Source of the DNA: Deinococcus sedimenti
GTDB lineage: Bacteria; Deinococcota; Deinococci; Deinococcales; Deinococcaceae
Length of the DNA: 64,000 nucleotides
Assembly (NCBI RefSeq): GCF_014648135.1
Contig: NZ_BMQN01000002.1
Location: forward strand, 434,001 to 498,000
Direction: 5' to 3'
Shown: piece after piece, positions 54,659 through 64,000 of the stretch
Layout of the letters: every line of letters starts with the position of its first letter
Numbering within the stretch: position 1 is the first letter of the stretch
Notes under the pieces: generated by a model
Seen by the model: the letters and a program-made list of their open reading frames with translations, nothing else
Databases searched by the model: none
What the model was told of the DNA's origin: nothing
Translations under genes and position numbers: made by a program

Positions 54659-56030
54659 AGCCCGCACCACCTACGTCTGCAGCAGTTGCGGGTACACCAG
54701 CGCCAAACCGCTGGGCCGCTGCCCGAACTGCCAGGCGTGGAACTCCTTCGAGGAAGAGGTGCCCGCCGTCACCACGGCCGCGCGCGGTGGGGCGTATGGG
54801 GGCATCACGGGCGGCCGCCTCACGCCGCTGTCCTGGGTGGGCCGCCGCGAGGAGCCCCGCACCCCGAGCGGCATCCCGGAACTCGACCGGGTGCTGGGCG
54901 GCGGGCTGGTTGCCGGGGGCGTCACGCTGATCGGCGGGGAGCCCGGCATCGGCAAGAGCACCCTGCTCCTGCAGGTGGCGGACAAGGTCGCGGCGGGGGG
55001 CGGCACGGTGCTGTACGTGGCGGGCGAGGAATCCCTGGAGCAGATCCGCCTGCGCGCTGACCGCCTGGGCGTGAAGGCCGAGATCCAGCTGACCCGCGAC
55101 ACCCGCGCCGAACATGTGGCGGCGCTGATGGCCGAGCACAAGCCCGCGCTGTGCATCGTGGATTCCATCCAGACCGTGACCGTCGAGGGGGATGGCGCGC
55201 CGGGTGGCGTGGCGCAGGTCCGCGACGGGACCGCCCTGCTGACCCGCGCCGCGAAGGAAACCGGGACCGCCACCGTCCTGGTGGGGCACGTCACGAAGGA
55301 CGGCACGGTCGCCGGACCGAAGGTTATGGAGCACATCGTGGACACCACCGTCTTCCTGGAGACGGTCGGGTCGTACCGCCTGCTGCGTTCGGTCAAGAAC
55401 CGCTTCGGGCAGGCCGGTGAACTCGGCGTGTTCGAGATGCGCGGCGAGGGCCTGATCGCCGTCGAGAACCCGTCGGCGGCGTTCCTGGCCGAGCGGCCCG
55501 TCGGGGTGCCCGGCAGCGTCGTCGCCGCCACCATCGACGGGCAGCGCCCCATGCTGCTGGAGGTGCAGGCGCTGGCCAGCAAGACGCCGTACCCGAACGC
55601 CCGCCGGGTCGTGGTGGGCCTCGACGCCCGCCGCGTGGACGTCGTCCTGGCCGTGCTGGAACGCCGCCTGGACCTGACGCTGGGCGGACTGGACGTGTAC
55701 GTGAACCTCGCGGGCGGCCTGAAGGTCCCCGATCCGGGCCTGGACCTCGCGGTGGCGCTGGCGGTGTACTCGGCCGTGGTGGGCCGCACCCTGCCGGACA
55801 GCGTCGCCGTGTTCGGCGAGGTCGGCCTGGCGGGCGAGGTGCGCTCCACCGTCGCCTCCATCCGCCGCGCCGAGGAAGCCCGCCGCGCCGGGTACACCCG
55901 CCTGATCGTCCCCCCCGGCCTGGACGGCCACCCCAACGGGGTGAGGAGCGTCGAGGAGGCCGTCGCGCAGGTCTGGGGCGGCGCACCGGCGTCCGGCAGG
56001 AAACCCCGCGCCGCTGCCGAGCGTACCTGA
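54651..56030 (+). CDS. radA: DNA repair protein RadA
   Basis: 459 residues from the GTG at 54651. RadA is a hexameric RecA-like branch-migration factor for recombination intermediates and transformation. It has a zinc finger [25 protein letters not shown] (four Cys), a RecA core with [15 protein letters not shown] (Walker A) and CIVDSIQTV, the KNRFG motif that marks RadA, and a Lon-like C-terminal domain ([38 protein letters not shown]). Length is normal. It overlaps the DUF2087 gene by 8 bases and the PH-domain gene follows 4 bases after the stop. Confidence 0.96.
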   Translation: MAKARTTYVCSSCGYTSAKPLGRCPNCQAWNSFEEEVPAVTTAARGGAYGGITGGRLTPLSWVGRREEPRTPSGIPELDRVLGGGLVAGGVTLIGGEPGIGKSTLLLQVADKVAAGGGTVLYVAGEESLEQIRLRADRLGVKAEIQLTRDTRAEHVAALMAEHKPALCIVDSIQTVTVEGDGAPGGVAQVRDGTALLTRAAKETGTATVLVGHVTKDGTVAGPKVMEHIVDTTVFLETVGSYRLLRSVKNRFGQAGELGVFEMRGEGLIAVENPSAAFLAERPVGVPGSVVAATIDGQRPMLLEVQALASKTPYPNARRVVVGLDARRVDVVLAVLERRLDLTLGGLDVYVNLAGGLKVPDPGLDLAVALAVYSAVVGRTLPDSVAVFGEVGLAGEVRSTVASIRRAEEARRAGYTRLIVPPGLDGHPNGVRSVEEAVAQVWGGAPASGRKPRAAAERT

Positions 56031-56034
56031 GGGT

Positions 56035-56553
56035 ATGACTGCCCCGCTGTCGGCCGCGCCGCCCACCTCGCCCGTCTGGTTCCGGGCGGTGGTGTGGCTG
56101 GCGCCCCTGCTCCTGATCGTGACCGCCTGGATGCCGGACGACAGCGCCGACAAGCCTCTGCCGGTGGCGGGCAGCGTGGCCCTGACCCTGCTGGGCGTGG
56201 GACTGGCCGCACTGTTCGCGCAGGTGCCCCGGCGCCTCGCGTACACCCTGACCGACACGGGTCTGCGCATGAGCCGCTTCTCCGGCACCTTCGAGTGGCC
56301 GTACTGCGAACTGCGGGTGCGCCGCACCGACGCCGGGCTGGGCCTGCGGGTCGGCGGGGTGGGCCTGCCCGGCTACTACACCGGGAACTACACCTTCACG
56401 GGGGCCGGGTACCGCAGCGTGCAGGCCATCGCGTCGAACACGCGCGGCGGCCTGATCGTCGAGCGGGGTGGCACGCCGTACTACCTGACGCCCGCCGACC
56501 CGGACGCCTTCGCACAGGCGCTCGCCGCGCGGGGCGTGCCCGTCCTGGACTGA
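56035..56553 (+). CDS. Membrane-anchored PH-domain-like protein
   Basis: 172 residues. Two helices at the start (VVWLAPLLLIVTAWMP and VAGSVALTLLGVGLAALFA) are followed by a cytoplasmic or external domain of bacterial PH type (LAYTLTDTGLRMSRFSGTFEWPYCELRVRRTDAGLGLRVGGVGLPG, then GLIVERGGTPYYLTPADPDAFAQAL). Bacterial PH domains are found in membrane proteins of unknown, possibly oligomerisation-related, role. It directly follows radA and is probably cotranscribed; no functional link is known. Confidence 0.82.
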   Translation: MTAPLSAAPPTSPVWFRAVVWLAPLLLIVTAWMPDDSADKPLPVAGSVALTLLGVGLAALFAQVPRRLAYTLTDTGLRMSRFSGTFEWPYCELRVRRTDAGLGLRVGGVGLPGYYTGNYTFTGAGYRSVQAIASNTRGGLIVERGGTPYYLTPADPDAFAQALAARGVPVLD

Positions 56554-56631
56554 GCCGGACTCTGTACTGCGTGCAGGTCTCGTGAACGGGGGTCGCATCT
56601 GCCGGGGGGCGGTGGGTGCGACCCTTGGGGC

Positions 56632-57612
56632 ATGACGAGCGGCGCCGCCGACCACGACCACGCCGAGCACGATCACCACCACGGGCATAGGCACAGCGAG
56701 CAGGGGCACGTCGGGCAGGGAGATGGCGGGCACGATCACAACCACGGCGCGAACGCGAACGCCCGGCAGCTGACCCTCGCCCTGCTGCTGACGGGCGGGT
56801 TCCTGATCGTGGAGGTCGTGTACGCGGTCCTGTCCGGCAGTCTGGCGCTGCTGAGCGACGCAGGGCACATGCTGACCGACGCGGCGGCGCTGGCCCTGTC
56901 GCTGCTGGCCCTCCGGGTGGGCGCGCGGCCCGCCGATGCGCGGCGCACCTTCGGGTACCGCCGGGCGGAGGTGCTGGCCGCCGCCCTGAACGCCGGGGCG
57001 CTGTTCGCCGTGGGCATCTACGTGCTCGTGGAGGCCGCGCGCCGCTTCGCGCAGCCGGTCGAGGTGCAGGCCACCCCCATGCTGATCGTCGCGGTGCTGG
57101 GCCTGATCGTGAACCTGCTCAGCGCCCGCATCCTGGCCGGAGGGCAGGGCGAGAGCTTGAACATGCGCTCGGCGTACCTGGAGGTCATGGGGGACCTGCT
57201 GGGCAGCGTCGCCGTGATCGTCGGCGCGCTGCTGATCCGCTTCACGGGCTGGACGTGGGTGGACCCGCTGCTGGGCGCGGGCATCGGCCTGTGGGTGCTG
57301 CCGCGCACCTGGGCGCTGCTGCGCGCCAGCGTGAACGTCCTGCTGGAGGGCGTGCCGCGCGGCCTGGACCTGAACGCCCTGCGCGCCGAACTGCGCGCCC
57401 TGCCCGGCGTGGACGACGTTCACGACCTGCACGTCTGGAGCGTGACGGGCGGCGTGAACAACCTGACGGCCCATCTGGTCGCCCCGAAGTCAGGCGACAC
57501 CCTTCTACGCGAGGTGGAGGAGGTCGCCGCCCGATTCGGCATCGCGCACAGCACGGTGCAGATCGAAGGGCCGGACGCCCACGCGGCAGGTGGGGCGGCG
57601 CTGCACCCCTGA
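56632..57612 (+). CDS. Cation diffusion facilitator metal exporter (CzcD-like)
   Basis: 326 residues. The N-terminus is His-rich (HDHAEHDHHHGHRHSEQGH), a typical metal-binding loop for zinc or cobalt exporters. Six helices follow, with SGSLALLSDAGHMLTDAAALAL (helix 2, HxxxD) and SAYLEVMGDLLGSVAV (helix 5). In many CzcD proteins helix 5 has HxxxD; here it is ExxxD, a variant seen in some subfamilies, which may change metal choice. The cytoplasmic C-terminal domain has DVHDLHVWSVTGGVNNLTAHL. It exports divalent metals in exchange for protons. Confidence 0.9.
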   Translation: MTSGAADHDHAEHDHHHGHRHSEQGHVGQGDGGHDHNHGANANARQLTLALLLTGGFLIVEVVYAVLSGSLALLSDAGHMLTDAAALALSLLALRVGARPADARRTFGYRRAEVLAAALNAGALFAVGIYVLVEAARRFAQPVEVQATPMLIVAVLGLIVNLLSARILAGGQGESLNMRSAYLEVMGDLLGSVAVIVGALLIRFTGWTWVDPLLGAGIGLWVLPRTWALLRASVNVLLEGVPRGLDLNALRAELRALPGVDDVHDLHVWSVTGGVNNLTAHLVAPKSGDTLLREVEEVAARFGIAHSTVQIEGPDAHAAGGAALHP

Positions 57613-57636
57613 GCGGATGGGGGAGAGGGGCGGAAC

Positions 57637-57706
57637 GTCGAAGGGTCAAAGGGTCTGGGAACGACGAGCTTCACAGCTTTTTTCTTAGACTCTCTGACCT
57701 TTCGAC
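57637..57706 (+). repeat. Imperfect hairpin element, site 3
   Basis: Left arm 57637-57660 (GTCGAAGGGTCAAAGGGTCTGGGA) and right arm 57683-57706 pair over 24 positions, with 19 matches and most of the others possible as G-U pairs in RNA from the plus strand. The arms consist of GTCGAAGG-like units. The architecture resembles sites at 22443 and 22994. It lies after the CDF gene. Confidence 0.55.
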
Positions 57707-57758
57707 TCTTGGACTCTGCGTCGAGCGCCCGGACGGCCCTGATGAGCACCTATATGCC

Positions 57759-57788
57759 TTGACAGGAATATTCCTTTCGTAGCATAAT
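57759..57788 (+). promoter_or_regulatory. arsR promoter with internal palindromic operator
   Basis: TTGACA (57759-57764) and CATAAT (57783-57788) are separated by 18 bases. Within that spacer lies a perfect 12-base palindrome AGGAATATTCCT (57764-57775). An ArsR-type repressor bound there would block RNA polymerase; autoregulation by the next gene is the simplest reading. Confidence 0.7.
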
Positions 57789-57829
57789 ATGTTCACAGCA
57801 GAACACACCAGAAGGAGGTCACGCGCCGC

Positions 57830-58183
57830 TTGAACCACCACACCTTCACCGCCCTGGCCGACCCGCACCGCTTCCAGATCGTCGAACTGCTGCGGGAACG
57901 GCCCCACAGCGTCGGCGAGATTGCCGACCGGCTCGGCCTGCGCCAGCCGCAGACGTCCAAGCACCTGCGCGTCCTCACGGACGCCGGACTGGTCCACATG
58001 GAACCCCAGGCCAACCGCCGCATCGCCCACCTGAACCCCACGCCCTTTCGCGACCTCGACGACTGGCTGACCCGCTACCGCCCCCTCTGGGAGGTGCGAC
58101 TGGACCGGCTGGACGACTACCTGCGCACCCTCCCGCCCGAAGACCCCGCACCCGACCCAGATGAACCCGGAGGTTCCCCATGA
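57830..58183 (+). CDS. ArsR-family transcriptional regulator
   Basis: 117 residues from the TTG at 57830, with GAAGGAGG about 12 bases upstream. The winged-helix is typical: HTFTALADPHRFQIVELLRERPHSVGEIADRLGLRQPQTSKHLRVLTDAGLVHMEPQ. There are no Cys pairs in the recognition helix, so it probably does not sense metals through the CxC site; ArsR genes paired with SRPBCC genes form a common non-metal subgroup. It ends in a Pro/Asp-rich tail. ATGA overlap with the next gene. Confidence 0.9.
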   Translation: MNHHTFTALADPHRFQIVELLRERPHSVGEIADRLGLRQPQTSKHLRVLTDAGLVHMEPQANRRIAHLNPTPFRDLDDWLTRYRPLWEVRLDRLDDYLRTLPPEDPAPDPDEPGGSP

Positions 58184-58686
58184 CGCACGCCACCCTCGAC
58201 CACCGCATCGAAGACGCCCGCACCCTCGTGCTGGAACGCACCTTCGCCGCGACGCCCGACCGGGTTTTCGCGGCGTTCACGCAGGCCGAGCACCTGAAGC
58301 ACTGGTGGGGGCCGCGCGGCTGGACCCTGACGCACTGTACCGTCGACCTGCGCCCCGGCGGCCGCTGGCACTACTGCATGACCTGCACCGACCCCACACA
58401 GGGCGACTTCCACGGCATGAACAGCTGGGGCCTGGGCGTGTACGAGCACATCGAGGCCCCTGCCCGCCTGACGTACACTGACCACTTCAGCGACGAGCAC
58501 GGCGCCGTGAACGACCAGATGCCCGCCACGCTGGCCGACCTGACCTTCGAGGCCGTTCCCGGCGGTACGCGCGTCACCAGCCGCTCCACGTACGTCCGCC
58601 CGGAGGACCTGCAGGCCGTCATGGACATGGGGATGCTCCAGGGCATCAGCGAGACGTGGGACAGGCTGGCCGAACACCTCGCCTGA
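58180..58686 (+). CDS. SRPBCC/AHSA1-family protein
   Basis: 168 residues. The AHSA1-like fold is visible: LVLERTFAATPDRVFAAFTQAEHLKHWWGPRGWTLTHCTVDLRPGG at the start and MDMGMLQGISETWDRLAEHLA at the end, with the long C-terminal helix of the START/Bet v1 fold. This class binds hydrophobic ligands. The upstream ArsR regulator and this gene overlap (ATGA), a widespread pair in bacteria; ligand unknown. Confidence 0.9.
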   Translation: MTHATLDHRIEDARTLVLERTFAATPDRVFAAFTQAEHLKHWWGPRGWTLTHCTVDLRPGGRWHYCMTCTDPTQGDFHGMNSWGLGVYEHIEAPARLTYTDHFSDEHGAVNDQMPATLADLTFEAVPGGTRVTSRSTYVRPEDLQAVMDMGMLQGISETWDRLAEHLA

Positions 58687-58689
58687 CCG

Positions 58690-59574
58690 TCACCCTTCGG
58701 GCGCGGCGAGGGCCAGGAAGTTCCGGACGATCACTGATCGTTCCACCCGCTGCGACGCCAGGGACAGCGTCACGCGCGGACCCCCGCCCCGCAGGTCGCG
58801 GTACACGCAGCCGCGCAGGTGCAGGTGCCGCATCGCGGCCGGCACCAGCGACACGCCCAGGCCCGCCGCGACCAGACTGACCACCGACATCATCTGCGGG
58901 GCGGTCTGCCCGGGGCGCGCCTCGAACCCCGCCGCGCGGCACGCGGCCAGCACCGCGTCGTGCAGCGCCGGACCCACCGCCCGCGGCGTGAGGATGAACG
59001 GATCGTCCCGCAGCGCGTGCAGCGGCACCGGGTCCAGGCCCGCCGCCGGGTGATCCTCGGGCAGCACCGCCACCAGTTCACTGCACGCCACCTCTGTCAC
59101 GCGGAACTCCTGCGCGTACTCCGGGGTGGCGCGCACGAACGCCGCGTCCAGCACGTGCGCACGCAGGTCCGCGACCAGATCCTCGGTGTTCTTCTCCGCC
59201 AGCGTCAGGTGCACCTGCGGGTACGCCCGGCGGAACGCGCGGATCACGTCCTGCACCGCCGGATCGATCCCCGCCGCGCCCGTGAAGCCCACCCGCAGCG
59301 CGCCCGTCTCGCCCCGCGCGGCCCGCCCGGTCTCGACAGCGGCGCGGTCCAGCTGCGCGGGAATGCCCGCCACCCTGGCCTGGAAGGCGCGGCCCGCCTC
59401 GGTCAGCTCCACGCCGCGCGGCGTCCGGTGAAACAGCGCCGCGCCCAGTTCGCGTTCCAGCGCGCGGATCTGCGCGCTCAGGGGCGGCTGCGCCATGCCC
59501 AGCCGCGCGGCGGCGCGTGTGACGTTGCCCTCCTCCGCGACCGTCAGGAAGTACCGCACCTGGCGCAACTCCAT
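58690..59574 (-). CDS. LysR-family transcriptional regulator
   Basis: 294 residues. The N-terminal winged helix-turn-helix is MELRQVRYFLTVAEEGNVTRAAARLGMAQPPLSAQIRALERELGAALFHR, followed by the linker helix and a periplasmic-binding-like effector domain (ALRVGFTGAAGIDPAVQDVIRAF, LVAVLPEDHPAAG). It is divergent from the MFS gene 70 bases away and likely controls it and itself; the effector is unknown. TATGCT lies 6 bases before the ATG (leaderless). Confidence 0.93.
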   Translation of the reverse strand: MELRQVRYFLTVAEEGNVTRAAARLGMAQPPLSAQIRALERELGAALFHRTPRGVELTEAGRAFQARVAGIPAQLDRAAVETGRAARGETGALRVGFTGAAGIDPAVQDVIRAFRRAYPQVHLTLAEKNTEDLVADLRAHVLDAAFVRATPEYAQEFRVTEVACSELVAVLPEDHPAAGLDPVPLHALRDDPFILTPRAVGPALHDAVLAACRAAGFEARPGQTAPQMMSVVSLVAAGLGVSLVPAAMRHLHLRGCVYRDLRGGGPRVTLSLASQRVERSVIVRNFLALAAPEG

Positions 59575-59645
59575 ACGCGCAGCATATGGCGATGCCCCGC
59601 CGCGCGTATTAGACGTCTGACCGGGAGGAGCCTACAGTCGGGGGC

Positions 59646-60869
59646 ATGACCGTCCTGAGCCCCGCCCACCCCGCTCCGACCCTGACGGGCGAGCCGGTGC
59701 GGCGCGGCACGCCCCAGTACCGCCGCATCGGCGCGGCACTGTTCCTGACGGGCTTCAGCGCGTTCTCACTGGTGTACTGCGTGCAGCCCCTGCTGACCGA
59801 ATTCACCCGCGCGTTCCACGTCACGCCCGCCCAGAGTGCCCTGAGCATGTCCCTGACGACCGGGTGCCTCGCCCTGTCCATCCTGATCATGAGTGCCGTC
59901 GCGGACTCCTTCAGTCGCCGCCGCGTCATGCTGACCTCACTGCTCGCCGCCGCGCTCCTGAACGGACTGGCCGCGCTGGCCCCCACCTGGACCCTGCTGC
60001 TGCTGTGCCGCGCCCTGGAAGGCCTCGCCCTCGGTGGGGTGCCCGCCGTCGCCATGGCGTACCTCGCCGAGGAAATCCACCCCCGCGACCTGGGCGCCGC
60101 CATGGGGCAGTACGTGGGCGGCACCGCGTTCGGCGGCATGATGGGCCGCGTCTGCATCGGCCTGCTGAGTGACGTCACCTCCTGGCACGCCGCGCTGCTC
60201 GTCATGGCCGGCGCGGGCCTGCTCAGCGCCGCCGGATTCGCGCTGCTGCTCCCCCCCTCACGCGGCTTCCAGCCGCGCCCCGCCGCGCCCGCCCGCGAGC
60301 ACCTGCGCCGCTGGGCCGCGCACCTGCGCACCCCCGGTTTGGGCGCCCTGTTCACGCTGGGGTTCCTGAACCTGGGCGTCATGGTCGCCGCGTTCAACTA
60401 TCTCAGCTTCCGCCTGCACGCCCCTCCCTACGCCCTGAGTGCCGCCGCGATCAGCCTGATCTTCCTGACGTACCTGCTCGGCTCCGCCGCCTCCGGCTGG
60501 GGCGGACGCCTCGCCGACCGCCGGGGCCGCCGCCCCCTGCTGACCATCGGCCTGACCGTCAGCAGCGCCGGACTTGCCCTGACGCTCCTGACCCCCCTGC
60601 CCGTGATCATCCTGGGCGTCACGCTGATCACCGTCGGCTTCTTCATCACGCACTCGGTTGCCAGCAGCAGCGTCGGCCAGCTCGCCCGGCGCGACAAGGG
60701 CCACGCCAGCGCCCTGTACCTCCTCGCCTACTACGCCGGCAGCAGCGTCATCGGCGTCCTCGGCGGCCTCGCCTGGGCCACCGGAGGCTGGGCGCTCCTC
60801 GTCGCCCTGTGCGCGGCCCTGCTGCTGCTGCTCGGTCTGCTCGTCACCCGCAGCGTCCCGCGCCGCTGA
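59646..60869 (+). CDS. MFS transporter, YnfM/Bcr-like
   Basis: 407 residues, 12 hydrophobic helices. The typical elements are TGFSAFSLVYCVQPLLTEF, a motif-A-like ADSFSRRRVMLTSLLAAALLNGLAALAP, ALEGLALGGVPAVAMAYLAEEI and GGRLADRRGRRPLLTIGLTVSSAG. It looks like the YnfM/YbcL group of putative arabinose or drug exporters. The transported substrate cannot be told. The divergent LysR regulator probably controls it. TACAGT at 59633-59638 is 7 bases before the ATG. Confidence 0.88.
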   Translation: MTVLSPAHPAPTLTGEPVRRGTPQYRRIGAALFLTGFSAFSLVYCVQPLLTEFTRAFHVTPAQSALSMSLTTGCLALSILIMSAVADSFSRRRVMLTSLLAAALLNGLAALAPTWTLLLLCRALEGLALGGVPAVAMAYLAEEIHPRDLGAAMGQYVGGTAFGGMMGRVCIGLLSDVTSWHAALLVMAGAGLLSAAGFALLLPPSRGFQPRPAAPAREHLRRWAAHLRTPGLGALFTLGFLNLGVMVAAFNYLSFRLHAPPYALSAAAISLIFLTYLLGSAASGWGGRLADRRGRRPLLTIGLTVSSAGLALTLLTPLPVIILGVTLITVGFFITHSVASSSVGQLARRDKGHASALYLLAYYAGSSVIGVLGGLAWATGGWALLVALCAALLLLLGLLVTRSVPRR

Positions 60870-60893
60870 CTGGCGGCGCGACGGGGCGACCCT

Positions 60894-61262
60894 TCAGGCG
60901 CGGTCGTGCAGGGTGATGTGGTAGCCGTCCGGGTCGGCGAAGGTGAAGGTGCGGCCGAACGGGCCGTCTATGGGCGCGGTCACGATGCGGTGGCCGTCTG
61001 CCGTCAGGGTGTCGTGGATGGCCTGCACGTCGGTGGCGTGCAGCCACAGGGCGGTGCCGAGGCCGGGCTGGGCCACGCCGCTCAGTTCGGTGCCGGGTGC
61101 GAGGTCTCGAAGGGCGAAGGTGATGGGCTGGGTGTCGAACACGACGGCGTGCGGTGGCCCGGCGGGCGAGCGGCGCAGGCCGAGGTAGCGCTCGTAGAAA
61201 GCGTGGGACACGCGGAGGTCGCGCACCTGAATCGAGATGAAGTCTGGGCCGGTCACGGGCAT
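60894..61262 (-). CDS. VOC-family (glyoxalase-like) protein
   Basis: 122 residues. The VOC pattern is present twice: FISIQVRDLRVSHAFYERYLGLRRSP in the first half and HATDVQAIHDTLTADGHRIVTAPIDGPFGRTFTFADPDGYHITL in the second, the classic FxDPDG turn. The first metal His of the common site is not visible, so the reaction is unknown; candidates are detoxification or antibiotic resistance. The start has AGGAGG 8 bases upstream. It is divergent from marR and shares operator sites with it. Confidence 0.87.
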   Translation of the reverse strand: MPVTGPDFISIQVRDLRVSHAFYERYLGLRRSPAGPPHAVVFDTQPITFALRDLAPGTELSGVAQPGLGTALWLHATDVQAIHDTLTADGHRIVTAPIDGPFGRTFTFADPDGYHITLHDRA

Positions 61263-61276
61263 AAAGATCCTCCTGA

Positions 61277-61319
61277 TGTCAGTTAACTGACACGGGGATA
61301 CTATGTCAGAATACTGACA
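61277..61319. promoter_or_regulatory. Two palindromic MarR operators between VOC and marR
   Basis: TGTCAGTTAACTGACA (61277-61292) and TGTCAGAATACTGACA (61304-61319) share the outer TGTCAG/CTGACA arms. The second overlaps the first base of the marR start codon. A dimeric MarR protein binding both would repress the two divergent genes together. Confidence 0.85.
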
Positions 61320-61777
61320 TGAGTCAAGATCGGCCCGGCGTCCACCTCGCCACCTCGACCGGCTACCTGCTCAAGGAAGCCGCCAGCACCCTGCGCGCCG
61401 CCATGGACGACGTCCTGCGCCCCCTCGACATGACCGTCACCCACTACGCCTGCTTGGAACTGCTCGCCCAGCGCCCCGGACTGTCCAACTCCGACCTCGC
61501 GCGCGGCACCTTCGTGACCCGCCAGTCGATGAACGTCCTCCTGCAGGCGCTCGAACGCGACGGGCAGGTGCAGCGCGCGGCGGAAGCCAGGTTCGGCAAG
61601 GCCCTGCCCACCACCCTCACCCCGCGCGGAGAAGAACGACTCAGGCAGGCCAGCGCCGCCGTCCGCGCCGTCGAACTGCGCATGCTGTCCGGCCTGACCC
61701 CCACCGAACAGGCCGACGTGACCCGACTCCTGCGCCTCATGGTTCATGCCCTGGCAGGCGGCCCCCGCGACACCTGA
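61319..61777 (+). CDS. MarR-family transcriptional regulator
   Basis: 152 residues. The winged-helix core is GYLLKEAASTLRAAMDDVLRPLDMTVTHYACLELLAQRPGLSNSDLARGTFVTRQSMNVLLQALERDGQVQR, with the wing ALPTTLTPRGEERL. Two palindromic sites lie in the 57 bases between this gene and the divergent VOC gene, so autoregulation and control of VOC are likely. The inducer is unknown. No ribosome-binding site fits well, so a leaderless or near-leaderless transcript is probable. Confidence 0.92.
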   Translation: MSQDRPGVHLATSTGYLLKEAASTLRAAMDDVLRPLDMTVTHYACLELLAQRPGLSNSDLARGTFVTRQSMNVLLQALERDGQVQRAAEARFGKALPTTLTPRGEERLRQASAAVRAVELRMLSGLTPTEQADVTRLLRLMVHALAGGPRDT

Positions 61778-61803
61778 CGGGAGCAGGCTCCCGAAGACAG
61801 GAA

Positions 61804-61836
61804 GGCGGGGCCAGGTCACGCAGACCCGGCCCCGCC
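61804..61836. terminator. Terminator between marR and clpB
   Basis: GGCGGGGCC and GGCCCCGCC arms (9 bases, perfect) around a 15-base loop, between convergent genes. Confidence 0.75.
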
Positions 61837-61848
61837 AGCGTGCTGTGT

Positions 61849-64000
<2,152 letters not shown>

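Overview
The window looks like a piece of chromosome from a Deinococcus species. The evidence is a very high GC content, protein sequences of Deinococcus-Thermus type throughout (UvrA, GyrB, RnpA, aconitase, YidC), an RDRM-like palindrome at both gyrB and uvrA, and many genes whose start codon lies only 5-8 bases after a TANNNT -10 box, as expected for the leaderless mRNAs of this genus. It is mainly core chromosome. I see no CRISPR array, prophage, insertion sequence, tRNA or rRNA.

Layout. 1-1172: comEC (partial) and comEA, DNA uptake. 1220-3990: rpmH-rnpA-yidD-yidC, a ribosome/RNase P/membrane insertion operon with overlapping stops and starts. 4002-9439: small envelope genes, a haem-binding protein, a P1B-4-type metal ATPase, a DinB-PDZ fusion, a META-domain protein and a protein with a phage/plasmid-type N-terminal motif. 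9620-15373: aconitase, an acyl-CoA dehydrogenase-like flavoprotein, an HNH-like zinc protein and a subtilisin-like lipoprotein. 15389-16609: an orphan pilC, most of it in unusually AT-rich sequence. 16691-22441: tsaC-scpB-DUF4388-gatA, then truB and a pseudouridine synthase. 22515-22947: rnpB, so both RNase P subunits are encoded in this window. 23495-26734: a short dcw (division and cell wall) operon, mraZ-rsmH-ftsL-ftsI, behind a MraZ-type operator. 26735-27188: AT-rich gene-less DNA. 27189-30637: 3D-domain protein, FtsX-type permease, pterin dehydratase, thioesterase, kynurenine formamidase-like enzyme. 30638-31206: gene-less. 31207-33371: gyrB with a good promoter and an RDRM-like site. 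33505-41887: VWA protein, degenerate NuoE-like protein, S41 peptidase, lipoprotein, rRNA methyltransferase, tandem GNAT, M23 peptidase and beta-propeller protein. 41934-46981: uvrA with an RDRM-like site, a membrane protein, and a DsbA-DsbB pair. 47045-51004: SDR enzyme, etfBA, outer-surface beta protein, AhpD-like protein. 51256-53496: clpC. 53555-58686: stalk-domain protein, DUF2087, radA, PH-domain protein, CDF metal exporter, arsR-SRPBCC pair. 58690-61777: LysR/MFS and VOC/MarR divergent pairs. 61849-64000: clpB, running off the right edge.

Themes. DNA maintenance and repair (gyrB, uvrA, radA, scpB, ComEA/ComEC) and protein quality control (clpC, clpB, DsbAB, secreted proteases) are well represented. 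I found no gene cluster that clearly forms a new system. The most unusual material is regulatory or structural: RDRM-like sites at gyrB and uvrA, three imperfect hairpins of similar architecture in intergenic DNA (22443, 22994, 57637), an AT-rich tract covering the ends of two convergent genes (about 15230-16450), an rnpA frame that stays open right through rpmH, a ClpC without its middle domain, and a thioredoxin-like NuoE relative that has lost two of its four cluster-ligand positions.
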